This document shows positions 8,878-17,089 of a stretch of DNA of 64,000 nucleotides, one piece after another. The translations under genes were made by a program, and so were the position numbers. The notes beneath the pieces are model-generated. The model did not search any database. It was not told the origin of the DNA and saw nothing but the letters and a program-made list of their open reading frames with translations. The stretch lies in the NCBI RefSeq assembly GCF_002224285.1, contig NZ_CP022436.1:3720001-3784000 (forward strand). Reading direction: 5' to 3'. Origin of the DNA: Arthrobacter sp. YN. Lineage in GTDB: Bacteria; Actinomycetota; Actinomycetes; Actinomycetales; Micrococcaceae. Position 1 is the stretch's first letter, and each line of letters starts with the position of its first letter.

Positions 8878-9779
8878 TTAGCCCTTTACTGCACCTTGGG
8901 TAACCCCTGCCATGACCCAACGCTGCGTGAACAGGTAGGCGATAATCGCCGGGGCCATCGCCATCAGGTAGGACGCGAAGGACACGTGGTAGTTGTTGCT
9001 GAACTGGGTCTGGAACAGGTTTTGCCGCACTGGAAGTGTCTGAAGGGACGGATCGGAGATGATCAGCGAGGGCATCATGAAGTCATTCCACGCATAGAGG
9101 AAGGCGAAGATTCCCACGGTTGCGCTCATTGGCGCCAGAAGCGGGAAGATCAGCTTCCAGAAGGTCTGCCAGGTGGTAGCGCCGTCGATCCTTGCACTCT
9201 CCTCCAACTCCATCGGGATGGAGCGGAGAAATGCGGTGAACAGGAGGACGCTGAAGCTTAGCTGGAACATGGTGGCCAGCAGGATCACACCGAACGGATT
9301 GTCGAGTCCCAGGCGGCCCGTGAGCTGGATTTGCGGCAGCGCCACCACCGGGAAGGGAATGAACATTGCCCCAGCAGGTAGAAGAACGAGTACCGGAACA
9401 GACGGCGCTCCCAGTTGCGCACGATCGCGTAAGAAGCAAAGGCCGCCAGGATGATGGTGGCCACAACGGTCCCTGCAGTCACCAGCAAGGACATCCCGGC
9501 GCCCACAGGGAAGTTCGTCAGCGTCCAGGCCTGGAAGAAGCCGTCGAGGCTGAAGGGGGCAGGGAAGGAGAAGGCGTTGCCATCCACCGCCTGGCCCTGG
9601 GTCTTGAACGCCATGGAGACGGTGACATACAGGGGAAGGAGAACGGTCACCGCGCACAGGACCAGGATGGTGGTCGTGGGCCAGTTCACCCGCTCGACGG
9701 CGGATTCGGACCGGCGTGGGCTCTTTCCAGCAGGCTGGGTGCTGGGCTCGACGATGGCGAGGGTGGCTTGATTGGTCAT
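8878..9779 (-). pseudogene. Sugar ABC transporter permease (MalG type), frameshifted
   Basis: The second permease of the alpha-glucoside transporter, about 300 residues if intact. The N-terminal half begins at ATG 9779 (MTNQATLAIVEPS), contains membrane segments and ends its open frame after FRYSFFYLL. The C-terminal half continues in another frame from AGAMFIPFPVVALP, with the EAA loop EESARIDGATTWQTFWKLI, to the stop at 8878. The frames join if the CCCC run at 9369-9372 (GGGG on the coding strand) were five bases long. Start overlaps the stop of the preceding permease by one base. Either a sequencing error or a real loss that would disable the transporter. Confidence 0.8.
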
Positions 9780-10723
9780 CAGAGTGCATTCCGTCCGCGA
9801 GTCAGCGAAAGCTGTACGAGAGAGATAACAATGGCCACCACGAAGAAGATCGTGGCGTTGGCCATCTGGTAGGCGTAGTCGCCGCCGTTGAAGCCCGAGA
9901 TGACGGTCATCGCGATGCTTCGGGTTGAGGTGCCCGGGCCACCGTTGGTCAGGCCAACGATGATGTCGTAGGCGTTCAGGAAGCCCTTGAATCCCAGGAT
10001 GATGTTGATGACCACGTAGCCCGAAACCAGCGGAAGCGTGATCTTTACCAGTTGCTGGAACTTGCTGGCGCCGTCGATCTCCGCAGCTTCATAGACGTCC
10101 CCAGGCACTGCCACCAAACCTGCGATGTAGATCAGCAGGGCACCCGGCACAGCCTGCCAGGCAGTGACCACAACAATGGCTACCCAGGCGAGGTCCGGGT
10201 TTGCCAGCAGGCTGCTCTCCAGCCAGGGGATCCCGGCCGCCGCACCCAGGGATGGCAGCGAGTTCGAGAACAGGAAGTTGAAGACGTAGGCGATGATGAT
10301 GCCTGAGACCACCATGGGGATGACGAAGATGGTCCGCAGTGCCGATTTCATCCGGATGCGCGAGGTCAGCCCGACGGCCAGGAGGAACGCCACCACGTTG
10401 ACGGCGATCACGGTAACGATGGAGAACCCGAACGTGAACAGGTAACTCTGCAGGATGGCGGGGTCACTGAAGATGGCAACGTAGTTGGTCAGGCCTACGA
10501 ATTCCCAGTCGCCGATTCCGATGGAGTTGGTAAAACTGAAGAAGATGCCGATGATCCCCGGAACGGTGATGGCCAACGTGAAGAGGATGAGGCTGGGGAC
10601 GAGGAAAAAGTAGAAGATCGGTTCGACCCGGCGCCTGCTGCCCTGCCGCTGACGGCTTTGCTTGGGGGAAGCCTGTTTTCCGCCGTCCTGCCCGGACGTG
10701 GTGGGGGTGGTGGTGATGGACAT
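9779..10723 (-). CDS. Sugar ABC transporter permease (MalF type)
   Basis: A 314-residue membrane permease of the carbohydrate uptake transporter-1 group. After a ~35-residue basic, polar N-terminus come about six membrane segments, beginning FYFFLVPSLILFTLAITVPG. The coupling loop EAAEIDGASKFQQLVKITLP is present. ATG 10723 is chosen because GGGAG precedes it; an in-frame codon further upstream overlaps the binding-protein gene. It is linked to the binding-protein gene by a 23-base gap and to the next permease by a TGATG overlap. Works with the downstream permease, and probably with a shared MsiK-type ATPase elsewhere, since no ATPase gene lies in this cluster. Confidence 0.9.
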   Translation of the reverse strand: MSITTTPTTSGQDGGKQASPKQSRQRQGSRRRVEPIFYFFLVPSLILFTLAITVPGIIGIFFSFTNSIGIGDWEFVGLTNYVAIFSDPAILQSYLFTFGFSIVTVIAVNVVAFLLAVGLTSRIRMKSALRTIFVIPMVVSGIIIAYVFNFLFSNSLPSLGAAAGIPWLESSLLANPDLAWVAIVVVTAWQAVPGALLIYIAGLVAVPGDVYEAAEIDGASKFQQLVKITLPLVSGYVVINIILGFKGFLNAYDIIVGLTNGGPGTSTRSIAMTVISGFNGGDYAYQMANATIFFVVAIVISLVQLSLTRGRNAL

Positions 10724-10746
10724 GATGTTGACTCCCTGTTTCGGCG

Positions 10747-12012
10747 CTACTGGCGGAACGCCAGGCGCGCCCAATCTGCGTCGAGGGTGCTAAGGGTGGA
10801 GGTTGGGCTGGCGCCGAAAACGAGGGCCTGCGTGTAGTTCATGATCGGGATGGTCTTTGGCACCAGCACCGAGGGACCCTGGTAGACCTGGGATTGCTCG
10901 TAGTACCTCACCATTCCTTCGATCCTGGGATCGGGAACCACGGCAGAATCCTTGGTGGGGGTGAAACCCAACTGCGATTTGTTGTAGGAATCGATCACTT
11001 CGGGCCGGTAAAGGTAGTCAAGGAAGTCCCGTGCGGCTTCCTTGTGCTTGGAGGCCTCAGGGATCCAGGCGGCAAGGTCCACGTTCACCCGGACGCGCAG
11101 GTCCTGGGGATTTTCGGTCATCGGCAGCGGGAAAGTTCCGAGTTTCAGGTCCGGGGCGGTCTTCGCGATCTCGCTGAAGGCCCACGGCCCCTGCAGGTAC
11201 ATTGCGGCCTTGCCCTGGGAGAACGCCAGGTTGCCGTCACCGTAGGCCCGGCTGGCTGCATCCTTGTTCACGTACTTCGAGGCCAATTCCAGCATCTTGC
11301 CAACAGGCTTTTCAAAGTCCTTCTGGAAGGACACTGCAGATTGTGGCCCCACATTGGTGCCTTCCGCGGAAAGCTTGTCGAAGAAGTCCAGCGTGTCCAC
11401 CTGGCCGCCCACAGAGTAGTCGAACCACCCTTGGGCTATAGTCCAGTCGTCCTTCCAGGTGGCATAAAAGGGTGTCACCCCAGCCGCCTTCAGCTGCTCG
11501 CAGGCAGCAATGAGTTCGCTCCACGTAGTGGGCACCTTGATGTTGTTGGCGGCGAAGATCTCTTTGTTGTAGATCACGGACGATGCCATCACGGAATAAG
11601 GAAGGGCGCTGGTCCGGTCCGGGTAGGTCCCGTACTGGTCCATCAGCGGCTGGAGATCCTCCCGGATCCTTGATGCCGCATCCGTACCGGACAGATCGCT
11701 CAACGCACCGCGCTGAACAAAGCGGGACGTCTCCATGTTGTAGTTTGCGAGGGCAATGTCCGGCGGATTTCCACGAACGAAGCTGGCGGACACAACGTCC
11801 ACGCCTGAAGTGTCCAGGACAACCTCGGTGTCGTTCTGAGAAGCGTTGTAGTCGGCAACGAGCTTGGTCATGAAGCCGATGGCTTCACGTTTGCTGAACG
11901 TAAACCGGATGGTCTCTTTGCCTTGATCCCCGGTGCACCCTGTGAGGAGGCCAGCCAGCAAGGCCAGCCCCAGGGTCACCGCCGCCAGGCGATTCTTGCG
12001 CGTAGGTTTCAC
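10747..12012 (-). CDS. Sugar ABC transporter substrate-binding lipoprotein
   Basis: A 421-residue extracellular solute-binding protein of the family-1 carbohydrate type. The signal peptide ends in the lipobox LLTGC, so the mature protein is membrane-anchored. Typical motifs include FMTKLVADYNASQ near the N-terminus, VPTTWSELIAACEQLKAAG and GKAAMYLQGPWAFSEI. The start is taken as GTG 12012, preceded by GGAG, because the lipoprotein signal begins directly after it; the frame extends a further 21 codons to 12075. First gene of the transporter operon. Alpha-glucoside specificity is inferred from the adjacent GH13 gene. Confidence 0.88.
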   Translation of the reverse strand: MKPTRKNRLAAVTLGLALLAGLLTGCTGDQGKETIRFTFSKREAIGFMTKLVADYNASQNDTEVVLDTSGVDVVSASFVRGNPPDIALANYNMETSRFVQRGALSDLSGTDAASRIREDLQPLMDQYGTYPDRTSALPYSVMASSVIYNKEIFAANNIKVPTTWSELIAACEQLKAAGVTPFYATWKDDWTIAQGWFDYSVGGQVDTLDFFDKLSAEGTNVGPQSAVSFQKDFEKPVGKMLELASKYVNKDAASRAYGDGNLAFSQGKAAMYLQGPWAFSEIAKTAPDLKLGTFPLPMTENPQDLRVRVNVDLAAWIPEASKHKEAARDFLDYLYRPEVIDSYNKSQLGFTPTKDSAVVPDPRIEGMVRYYEQSQVYQGPSVLVPKTIPIMNYTQALVFGASPTSTLSTLDADWARLAFRQ

Positions 12013-12097
12013 TGACTCCGTGGTCCTTTCGTCGTGCGGACCCCAGTGGCCGCCGTGCCATCGGAAGGGGGTCACTGACCACCAGCCCCGATGTTTA

Positions 12098-12123
12098 GAT
12101 AGGAGATAAATTTATTACCTATC
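12098..12123. promoter_or_regulatory. Putative ROK-repressor operator before binding-protein gene
   Basis: A 26-base dyad with arms GATAGG (12098-12103) and CCTATC (12118-12123) around a central TAAATTTA (12107-12114); only two symmetric positions mismatch. It shares the ATAAATTTAT core with the sites at 8813-8835 and 12180-12204 and lies 86 bases upstream of the binding-protein start. Confidence 0.6.
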
Positions 12124-12179
12124 GCAAGTTTGAGTGACCGGCGCCACAGGGTCAAGCTTTTGAACGAAATCCGTCGTCA

Positions 12180-12204
12180 TCTAAATTTATGTACTAAATT
12201 TAGA
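12180..12204. promoter_or_regulatory. Putative ROK-repressor operator, perfect 9-base dyad
   Basis: TCTAAATTT (12180-12188) and AAATTTAGA (12196-12204) form a perfect dyad with a 7-base spacer, 51 bases before the ROK gene start. This suggests autoregulation. The spacing of the arms is typical of a dimeric winged-helix repressor. Confidence 0.65.
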
Positions 12205-12255
12205 GAGATCGTTCTATCATTCCCGGCTGACTGCCCCAAGAGTTCGGAGTACCCC

Positions 12256-13479
12256 ATGCTGACTGGGACTGCACCATCAACACAGCTGGTGCGCCGGGTC
12301 AACGCCAGCGCAATGCTCAAGGCAATGCGTGGCGCCGGCGTCCTCACCGGAACGGAACTCATGGATTCCACCGGCCTCTCACGGGCCACGGTCATATCGA
12401 TCTGCGACGAACTGGTCCGCCTCGGATGGCTGCAGGAACTTGAAAACCAGCGGGGTACGGGCGAATACGTCAAAGGCAGGCCCGCACGCCGCTTTGTTTT
12501 CGACGACGGTGCGGCCAGCGTGCTCGGAATCGACATCGGCGCCACCAAGATCACCACGATCGTGGCCAACATGGCCGGAACAACGTTGTCCCAGGTCACC
12601 ATGCCATTCCGTACGTACAACGTCCCGGCTGACGAACGCGCCGACGTACTGGACAGGATCGCCGCAGAGGCCCTGAAAAAAGCCGGCGTGGCTGCGGATT
12701 CCGTTCTCGCAGTGTCCGTCGGAGTGGCCGCCCCGGTCAGCCGCGATGGCGAGGTGCTCCGGGCCCAGGAATTCTGGAAATCCTTCGATGTCCGCCGGAT
12801 TGTGTCCGAGCGGCATGGCTGGCACGTCCTCCTGGAAAACGATGCCAACCTCGCGGCCCTCGCTGAACGGTGGCAAGGGACCGCGCAGGGAGTGGACAAC
12901 CTTGTGGTCATGCTGGCCGGTGACCGGCTGGGTTCAGGCATCATGGAATCCGGCCGCCTGCTCCACGGGCAGCTCGGTGGCTTTGGTGAATTGGGATATC
13001 TGGATCATGTAGATGGGGTGGGCGACACCTACGGCATTGCCCACTACGCTGCGCTGTGGGGACGGGAAGCCATGGACAGCAATCCGACCACGACGCTGCG
13101 GACGCTGTGCGGCGGGAATCCCGAAGCCTTGACCGCTGAGATGGTTTTCACCGCAGCCGCGGACGGAGACGGCCCCGCCCGTACGGCCCTGGATCGCCTG
13201 GCCCAACGCATGGCCCGGGTCATCGGCTCGGTCAGTACGTTGGTGAACCCCGAACTGGTGGTCATAGCCGGGGGCGTGGCAGCCTCTGCCCACGCATTGA
13301 TTCCGGGCATTGAAGAAAAGATGACGGAGTTCACCTTCACTCCCCCGCGCCTGGCAACCTCACCCCTGGGAGACGGCATCGTGTCCCTTGGCGCGATCCG
13401 GCACGCACTGGATTATGTCGAAGAGCACGCTTTGGACCTCTACCCCGCGTCGCTGCCGGAACACGAGGCTGCCGGCTGA
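12256..13479 (+). CDS. ROK family transcriptional regulator
   Basis: A 407-residue repressor of the NagC/XylR ROK group. An N-terminal winged helix (VLTGTELMDSTGLSRATV) is followed by an actin-like sugar-kinase fold: ATP site GIDIGATKITT, then LENDANLAALAE with the catalytic-type Asp, GELGYLDH and VIAGGVAA. The Cys-rich zinc motif of true ROK kinases is not evident, which favours a pure regulator. ATG 12256 is chosen because GGAG precedes it and it puts the operator dyad upstream; the frame is open back to 12130. It probably represses the divergent transporter/glucosidase operon, with a sugar or sugar phosphate as inducer. Confidence 0.88.
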   Translation: MLTGTAPSTQLVRRVNASAMLKAMRGAGVLTGTELMDSTGLSRATVISICDELVRLGWLQELENQRGTGEYVKGRPARRFVFDDGAASVLGIDIGATKITTIVANMAGTTLSQVTMPFRTYNVPADERADVLDRIAAEALKKAGVAADSVLAVSVGVAAPVSRDGEVLRAQEFWKSFDVRRIVSERHGWHVLLENDANLAALAERWQGTAQGVDNLVVMLAGDRLGSGIMESGRLLHGQLGGFGELGYLDHVDGVGDTYGIAHYAALWGREAMDSNPTTTLRTLCGGNPEALTAEMVFTAAADGDGPARTALDRLAQRMARVIGSVSTLVNPELVVIAGGVAASAHALIPGIEEKMTEFTFTPPRLATSPLGDGIVSLGAIRHALDYVEEHALDLYPASLPEHEAAG

Positions 13480-13491
13480 CCACCCCTTGCC

Positions 13492-13517
13492 GGCTGGCCA
13501 CTTCTTCCCGGCCAGCC
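13492..13517. terminator. Short inverted repeat between convergent genes
   Basis: GGCTGGCC (13492-13499) pairs with GGCCAGCC (13510-13517) in the 64-base gap between the converging ROK and antiporter genes. There is no T-run, so terminator activity is only suggested. Confidence 0.35.
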
Positions 13518-13543
13518 CGGCCGGCGGCCATTCCGGACTTTGG

Positions 13544-15115
13544 CTAGTCCGGCATCGACATGGTGCGCAGGTCCAGTTGCCTCAGCACGCGATCTGCCAC
13601 TTCCGGGTCGGTACCCAGCTCGTTCCGGGCCACCACCACTTCCTGCCGTGCAGCGTCCAGCGCGATGGTCTGCACCGCGATCGACAACTCCCGTCCACGC
13701 TTCCGCTTTTCAGCAACCGACTCGTTCTGCAGGGTGCCATCGAGCAGCTCTGCATGCAGCCTGCGCATCTTTTCCTTGACCAGCGCCACCTTCTCCGCCG
13801 GGAGTTCCTTCATCAGGTCGTGGTCCTTCAAGGCGGCCACCGCAGCAGACTGGGCGCGCTTGGCCAGGACCTTGGCGGCATCTTGCTCGTGAGAACCGTC
13901 CTCGGTGGCCTTCAGCACCCGCATGAGCCATGGCAAGGTGAGACCGGGAAGCACCAAGGTTGCCAGGAGGACGGCGCAGGCAATCACCAGGATCTCGTGC
14001 CGCGCCGGGAAGTCACTGCCATCCGGCAGGGTCAAGGGAAGCGCCAACGCCAGGGCCAACGTAGCCAGACCGCGCATTCCGCACCACGTCAGGATCAGCA
14101 CTTCCTTGGGTGAGGTGGGCTGCAGCAGGTTCCTGCGCCTCCGGGCCGTCAGGGCAAGCAGGCCCAGCCACAAGAACCGGACGACGAACACCAGGATGCA
14201 GATGACCACAGCCATGCCGATCATCCCGAAGATCGCCGTCCCCTCGTCCCGGATAACGTGGCGGATTTCCAGCCCCACCAGGCCGAAGGCCAGCCCCGTG
14301 GCAAGCAACTCCACCACATCCCAGAACGCCGTCCGTGTGACGCGTTCAGCGGCATCCTGCGGCCGCGTATGGCGCTGCAACTCCAAGGCGGTGACGACGA
14401 CGGCCACCACACCTGAGGCGTGCAACTCCTCCGCGAGGATGTAGGCGGCGAACGGCACCACCAGGGTGACGGCACTGCGGGCCACCATGGACGTGACCAG
14501 CTTGGTGATGAACTTGGTCAGCCAACCCATCGCGATGCCGATCCCCACAGCCAGAGCGGCCCCGATGACGAACTGCGGGATGACCTCCGGGCCCACTTCC
14601 TTGCCGGACATGGTGGCGGCAACGGCGGCCTGGAAGATGACGATGGCAGCGGCGTCGTTGAAAAGCCCTTCGCTTTGCAGGACCGTGATGAGGCGGCGCG
14701 GCATGTGGACGCGGCCGGCTACCGACTCAACGGCAACGGGGTCCGGCGGGGCCACCATGGCACCCAAAGCGATGGCCGCCGGGATTCCGATGCCCGGGAT
14801 CATGAGCCAGGCAGCACCGGCCACTACCGCAGTGGACACCACCACCAGGGCCACGGCCAGGAGCAGGAGCGTCCGCCACCGCACCCTGAAGACCGCCCAG
14901 GAACTCTTCTGGGCCGTGGCGAACAGGAGCGGCGGAAGGAAGATCGGCAGGATCAGCTCAGGCGAGATCTCAAACTCCGGGAAGCCCGGGATGAAGGTCA
15001 GCGCCACAGCCAGGAGCAGCATCAGGACCGGATACGGCAGCCGGAGCCGGTCCCCCAAGCCCACTGCCACCACCGTCGCCAGCAGCAACCCGACAATGAG
15101 CGCCAACTGATCCAT
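13544..15115 (-). CDS. Na+/H+ antiporter (CPA1/NhaP family)
   Basis: A 523-residue membrane exchanger, extruding Na+ (or K+) against protons. About 12 membrane segments lie in the first ~400 residues. The CPA1 signatures are PPDPVA in the fifth-sixth segment region and EGLFNDAAA with the ion-binding Asn-Asp pair. A hydrophilic, charged C-terminal tail of ~130 residues rich in Lys/Glu (EKVALVKEKMRRLH) is likely cytoplasmic and regulatory. ATG 15115 is preceded by AGGA. Monocistronic; converges with the ROK gene. Confidence 0.9.
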   Translation of the reverse strand: MDQLALIVGLLLATVVAVGLGDRLRLPYPVLMLLLAVALTFIPGFPEFEISPELILPIFLPPLLFATAQKSSWAVFRVRWRTLLLLAVALVVVSTAVVAGAAWLMIPGIGIPAAIALGAMVAPPDPVAVESVAGRVHMPRRLITVLQSEGLFNDAAAIVIFQAAVAATMSGKEVGPEVIPQFVIGAALAVGIGIAMGWLTKFITKLVTSMVARSAVTLVVPFAAYILAEELHASGVVAVVVTALELQRHTRPQDAAERVTRTAFWDVVELLATGLAFGLVGLEIRHVIRDEGTAIFGMIGMAVVICILVFVVRFLWLGLLALTARRRRNLLQPTSPKEVLILTWCGMRGLATLALALALPLTLPDGSDFPARHEILVIACAVLLATLVLPGLTLPWLMRVLKATEDGSHEQDAAKVLAKRAQSAAVAALKDHDLMKELPAEKVALVKEKMRRLHAELLDGTLQNESVAEKRKRGRELSIAVQTIALDAARQEVVVARNELGTDPEVADRVLRQLDLRTMSMPD

Positions 15116-15255
15116 GTTCCTGCTTCCCCAGATGTTGTAAGGCCCTCCCCCGGGCGAAGCCGAAAAAGTTCCCTACCAACATATCCCGGGAGTGCAGACG
15201 GTCCACGCGGAGTGACGGTCAGCGCGGAGTAACAGTCAGCGCCTCTGCTCCCGGG

Positions 15256-15912
15256 TCAGTCCTCCGTGAGCGCGTCCACCACGTCCGCGGTGCCATTCTT
15301 GAACGCAATGGTCCGGTGGATGGTGCCGGGCAGTTCCAGGACAGCGGCCGTGACCAACGCAACGTTGGCACGCGAGGTCTCTGTGCCGCTGCCGGGGTTC
15401 TCGGGGTCGGTCTGGATCAAGCCCGTAGCGGGCTCGTCGGTCAAGGTTCCCGGGCCCAGGACGGTCCAGTCGAGGTCGGTGGCACGCAGGTAGTCGTCCG
15501 CAGCTGCTTTGGCCTCCGCATAGGCGAAGAATGGATTGTCAGCGGGCACCCCGTGGTCCTTCGCCGCGCCGATGTAGGACACCATGACATACCGCTTGGC
15601 GCCGGCCTCTGCGGCGGCGTCCATCGAGCGGATGGCGGCGTCGCGGTCCACGGCATAGGTCCGGTCCGGGTTGCCCCCACCGGCCCCCGCGGACCAGACC
15701 ACGGCGTCGTGGCCGTCGAGCGCTTGGGCGAGTTCCGCCGTCGTCGAGTTTTCCACATCAAGCACCTGCGCTTTTGCGCCGGCTTCCGTGACATCTGCCA
15801 CATGATCGGGATTTCGGATGAAAGACGTGACGTCGTGACCTTCGCCACTGAGAATGCGGGACAGATGCAGGGCCACTTTCCCGTGGCCGCCAATGATTGC
15901 GATTCGGCTCAT
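15256..15912 (-). CDS. NAD(P)-binding atypical SDR family oxidoreductase
   Basis: A 218-residue protein with an N-terminal Rossmann fold, IAIIGGHGKVALHL, of the NAD(P)H-binding (YwnB/HSCARG-like) subgroup. The catalytic-type YAEAKAAADDYL segment lies near residue 140. Such proteins are reductases or redox sensors, usually of unknown substrate. ATG 15912 is chosen; a GTG six codons upstream (15930) is possible and neither has a strong ribosome site. Upstream lies a strong terminator that closes the tRNA unit. Confidence 0.8.
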   Translation of the reverse strand: MSRIAIIGGHGKVALHLSRILSGEGHDVTSFIRNPDHVADVTEAGAKAQVLDVENSTTAELAQALDGHDAVVWSAGAGGGNPDRTYAVDRDAAIRSMDAAAEAGAKRYVMVSYIGAAKDHGVPADNPFFAYAEAKAAADDYLRATDLDWTVLGPGTLTDEPATGLIQTDPENPGSGTETSRANVALVTAAVLELPGTIHRTIAFKNGTADVVDALTED

Positions 15913-15940
15913 GAACCCATTCTGTCCCACAGAATGAAAA

Positions 15941-15971
15941 AAGACCCCGCAGGCTGACGCTGCGGGGTCTT
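15941..15971 (-). terminator. Rho-independent terminator after tRNA-Met
   Basis: AAGACCCCGCAG (15941-15952) pairs perfectly with CTGCGGGGTCTT (15960-15971) across a seven-base loop. On the minus strand the stem is followed by a run of T, placing it as the terminator of the tRNA-Met gene. Confidence 0.85.
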
Positions 15972-15977
15972 GCTCTG

Positions 15978-16051
15978 TAGCGGTGGGGAGGCTCGATCTC
16001 CCGACCTCACGATTATGAGTCGTGCGCTCTAACCAACTGAGCTACACCGCC
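15978..16051 (-). tRNA. tRNA-Met (CAT)
   Basis: A 74-base cloverleaf on the minus strand. The acceptor GGCGGTG pairs with CACCGCT (one G-U), the D-arm reads GTAGCTCAGTTGGTTAGAGC, and the anticodon stem CACGA/TCGTG encloses loop CTCATAA with anticodon CAT. The T-arm region reads GGGAGATCGAGCCTCCC. CCA is not encoded. Elongator Met is most likely, but a CAT tRNA could also be an Ile2 tRNA after lysidine modification. Confidence 0.93.
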
Positions 16052-16053
16052 AC

Positions 16054-16110
16054 GAATGAGAAAAACCTGTGTCAAGCCGGTCAAAACCGCCTTGACACAG
16101 GCCCTCATTC
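16054..16110 (-). terminator. Long hairpin between tRNA-Thr and tRNA-Met
   Basis: CCTGTGTCAAG pairs with CTTGACACAGG, and the outer GAATGAG (16054-16060) pairs with CTCATTC (16104-16110). The stem fills the whole space between the two tRNA genes, which suggests either termination after tRNA-Thr or a processing signal in a joint precursor. Confidence 0.6.
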
Positions 16111-16112
16111 AG

Positions 16113-16184
16113 AGCCCCCCACCGGAATCGATCCGGTGACCTCGTTCTTACCAAGAACGCGCTCTACCACTGAGCTAGGGGGGC
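16113..16184 (-). tRNA. tRNA-Thr (GGT)
   Basis: A 72-base cloverleaf on the minus strand. The acceptor GCCCCCC pairs with GGGGGGC, the D-arm is TAGCTCAGTGGTAGAGC, and the anticodon stem CGTTC/GAACG encloses loop TTGGTAA with anticodon GGT. The T-arm CCGGATCGATTCCGG is perfect. CCA is not encoded. Confidence 0.93.
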
Positions 16185-16314
16185 AACGAGTAAATACTCT
16201 ACCGGACGTTTTCAGAAGCTACAAATCGGCTAAAGAACGCGGAAAATCGACGCCGACACAATTTGCGAAGACGCAGTTTCTTTGATCTATTTTCGCCCTC
16301 TTCGCCTGCCCGAA

Positions 16315-16860
16315 TCAGGGCAGACGAAGGACCTGTCCGGGGTAGATCTGGTCTGGATTGGGCACAGTATCGGCGTTGGTCGCAATCAACGCTCCGAGAT
16401 CCACCCCGAACTGGGCAGCGATCCCGCTCAGGGTGTCTCCCTGCTCCACCACAACCTCCGTAGCCCTTGGGGCCACAGGTCCCGGCTGCCCGGCCCCTGC
16501 AGCAGCTTCAGCGGCCGCCTCCTGCGCCTGCGGCTGGACTTCCGGGGCCACGGGTTCAAGGCCCTCCTGACGGGCCTCCTGGGCTGCTGCGGCGTCCGCT
16601 GCTGCCTGCTGCTGGGCCGCTTGGGCTGCCGCGGCCTCAGCGGCCTCCCGGTCAGCTGCTGAAACCTCGACGGCTGCAGCATCCTCCGCGGCCTGGTTAC
16701 CGGCTGATGGGGCTGCTGGAGCTGGGGCTTCGGCGGGAGCTGAGTCGCGGGCAGCGGACCCAGCATCGTCCCTGTGATCCTTGTCGCCGTGCAGTAGTTG
16801 ATCGCCGCGCCCCTTGTCACCAAGGCCCAGGTTCTTCTTCAAGTTGTCCAGCAATCCCAT
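16315..16860 (-). CDS. LysM domain protein with Ala/Gln-rich linker
   Basis: A 181-residue protein. The N-terminal ~35 residues (MGLLDNLKKNLGLGDKGRG) are a polar head without a signal peptide. A low-complexity segment rich in Ala, Gln and Glu (about residues 40-130) follows. The C-terminus is one LysM motif: VEQGDTLSGIAAQFGV, then NPDQIYPGQVLRLP, the peptidoglycan-binding fold. ATG 16860 is chosen because GGAGG precedes it. With no export signal visible, a cytoplasmic or peripheral role similar to BON/LysM proteins of the YgaU type is as likely as wall binding. An 11-base direct repeat lies in its leader. Confidence 0.8.
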   Translation of the reverse strand: MGLLDNLKKNLGLGDKGRGDQLLHGDKDHRDDAGSAARDSAPAEAPAPAAPSAGNQAAEDAAAVEVSAADREAAEAAAAQAAQQQAAADAAAAQEARQEGLEPVAPEVQPQAQEAAAEAAAGAGQPGPVAPRATEVVVEQGDTLSGIAAQFGVDLGALIATNADTVPNPDQIYPGQVLRLP

Positions 16861-16878
16861 GGAGCACCCTCCTGTGTT

Positions 16879-16911
16879 CGCTTGCGCCCTGCTTGCGTTC
16901 TGCTTGCGTTC
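16879..16911 (-). repeat. Tandem 11-base repeat in the LysM gene leader
   Basis: TGCTTGCGTTC occurs twice in tandem (16890-16900 and 16901-16911), and a degenerate third copy precedes it at 16879-16889. The repeats lie just upstream of the ribosome site of the LysM gene. They may be slippage or a binding site. Confidence 0.6.
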
Positions 16912-17008
16912 AGCCGTGCCTCGATCGTACGACCGGCCGGGCCGCCATGGAACCCTGTCACCCATGGAACGCCATGGACCGGGATCGGGTACCGACGTTA
17001 AATGCCGC

Positions 17009-17036
17009 AGGGGGCCGGCTCGAAAGCCGACCCCCT
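17009..17036 (-). terminator. Hairpin downstream of the helicase gene
   Basis: AGGGGG (17009-17014) pairs with CCCCCT (17031-17036) around a further CGGCT/AGCCG stem and a CGAA loop. It lies 54 bases past the helicase stop; no strong T-run follows, so it is a probable but unproven terminator. Confidence 0.5.
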
Positions 17037-17089
17037 GACGGGAACTACTGAGTGTCTAACATGTGGCGGTGTTCACCACCAGGAAGTGT

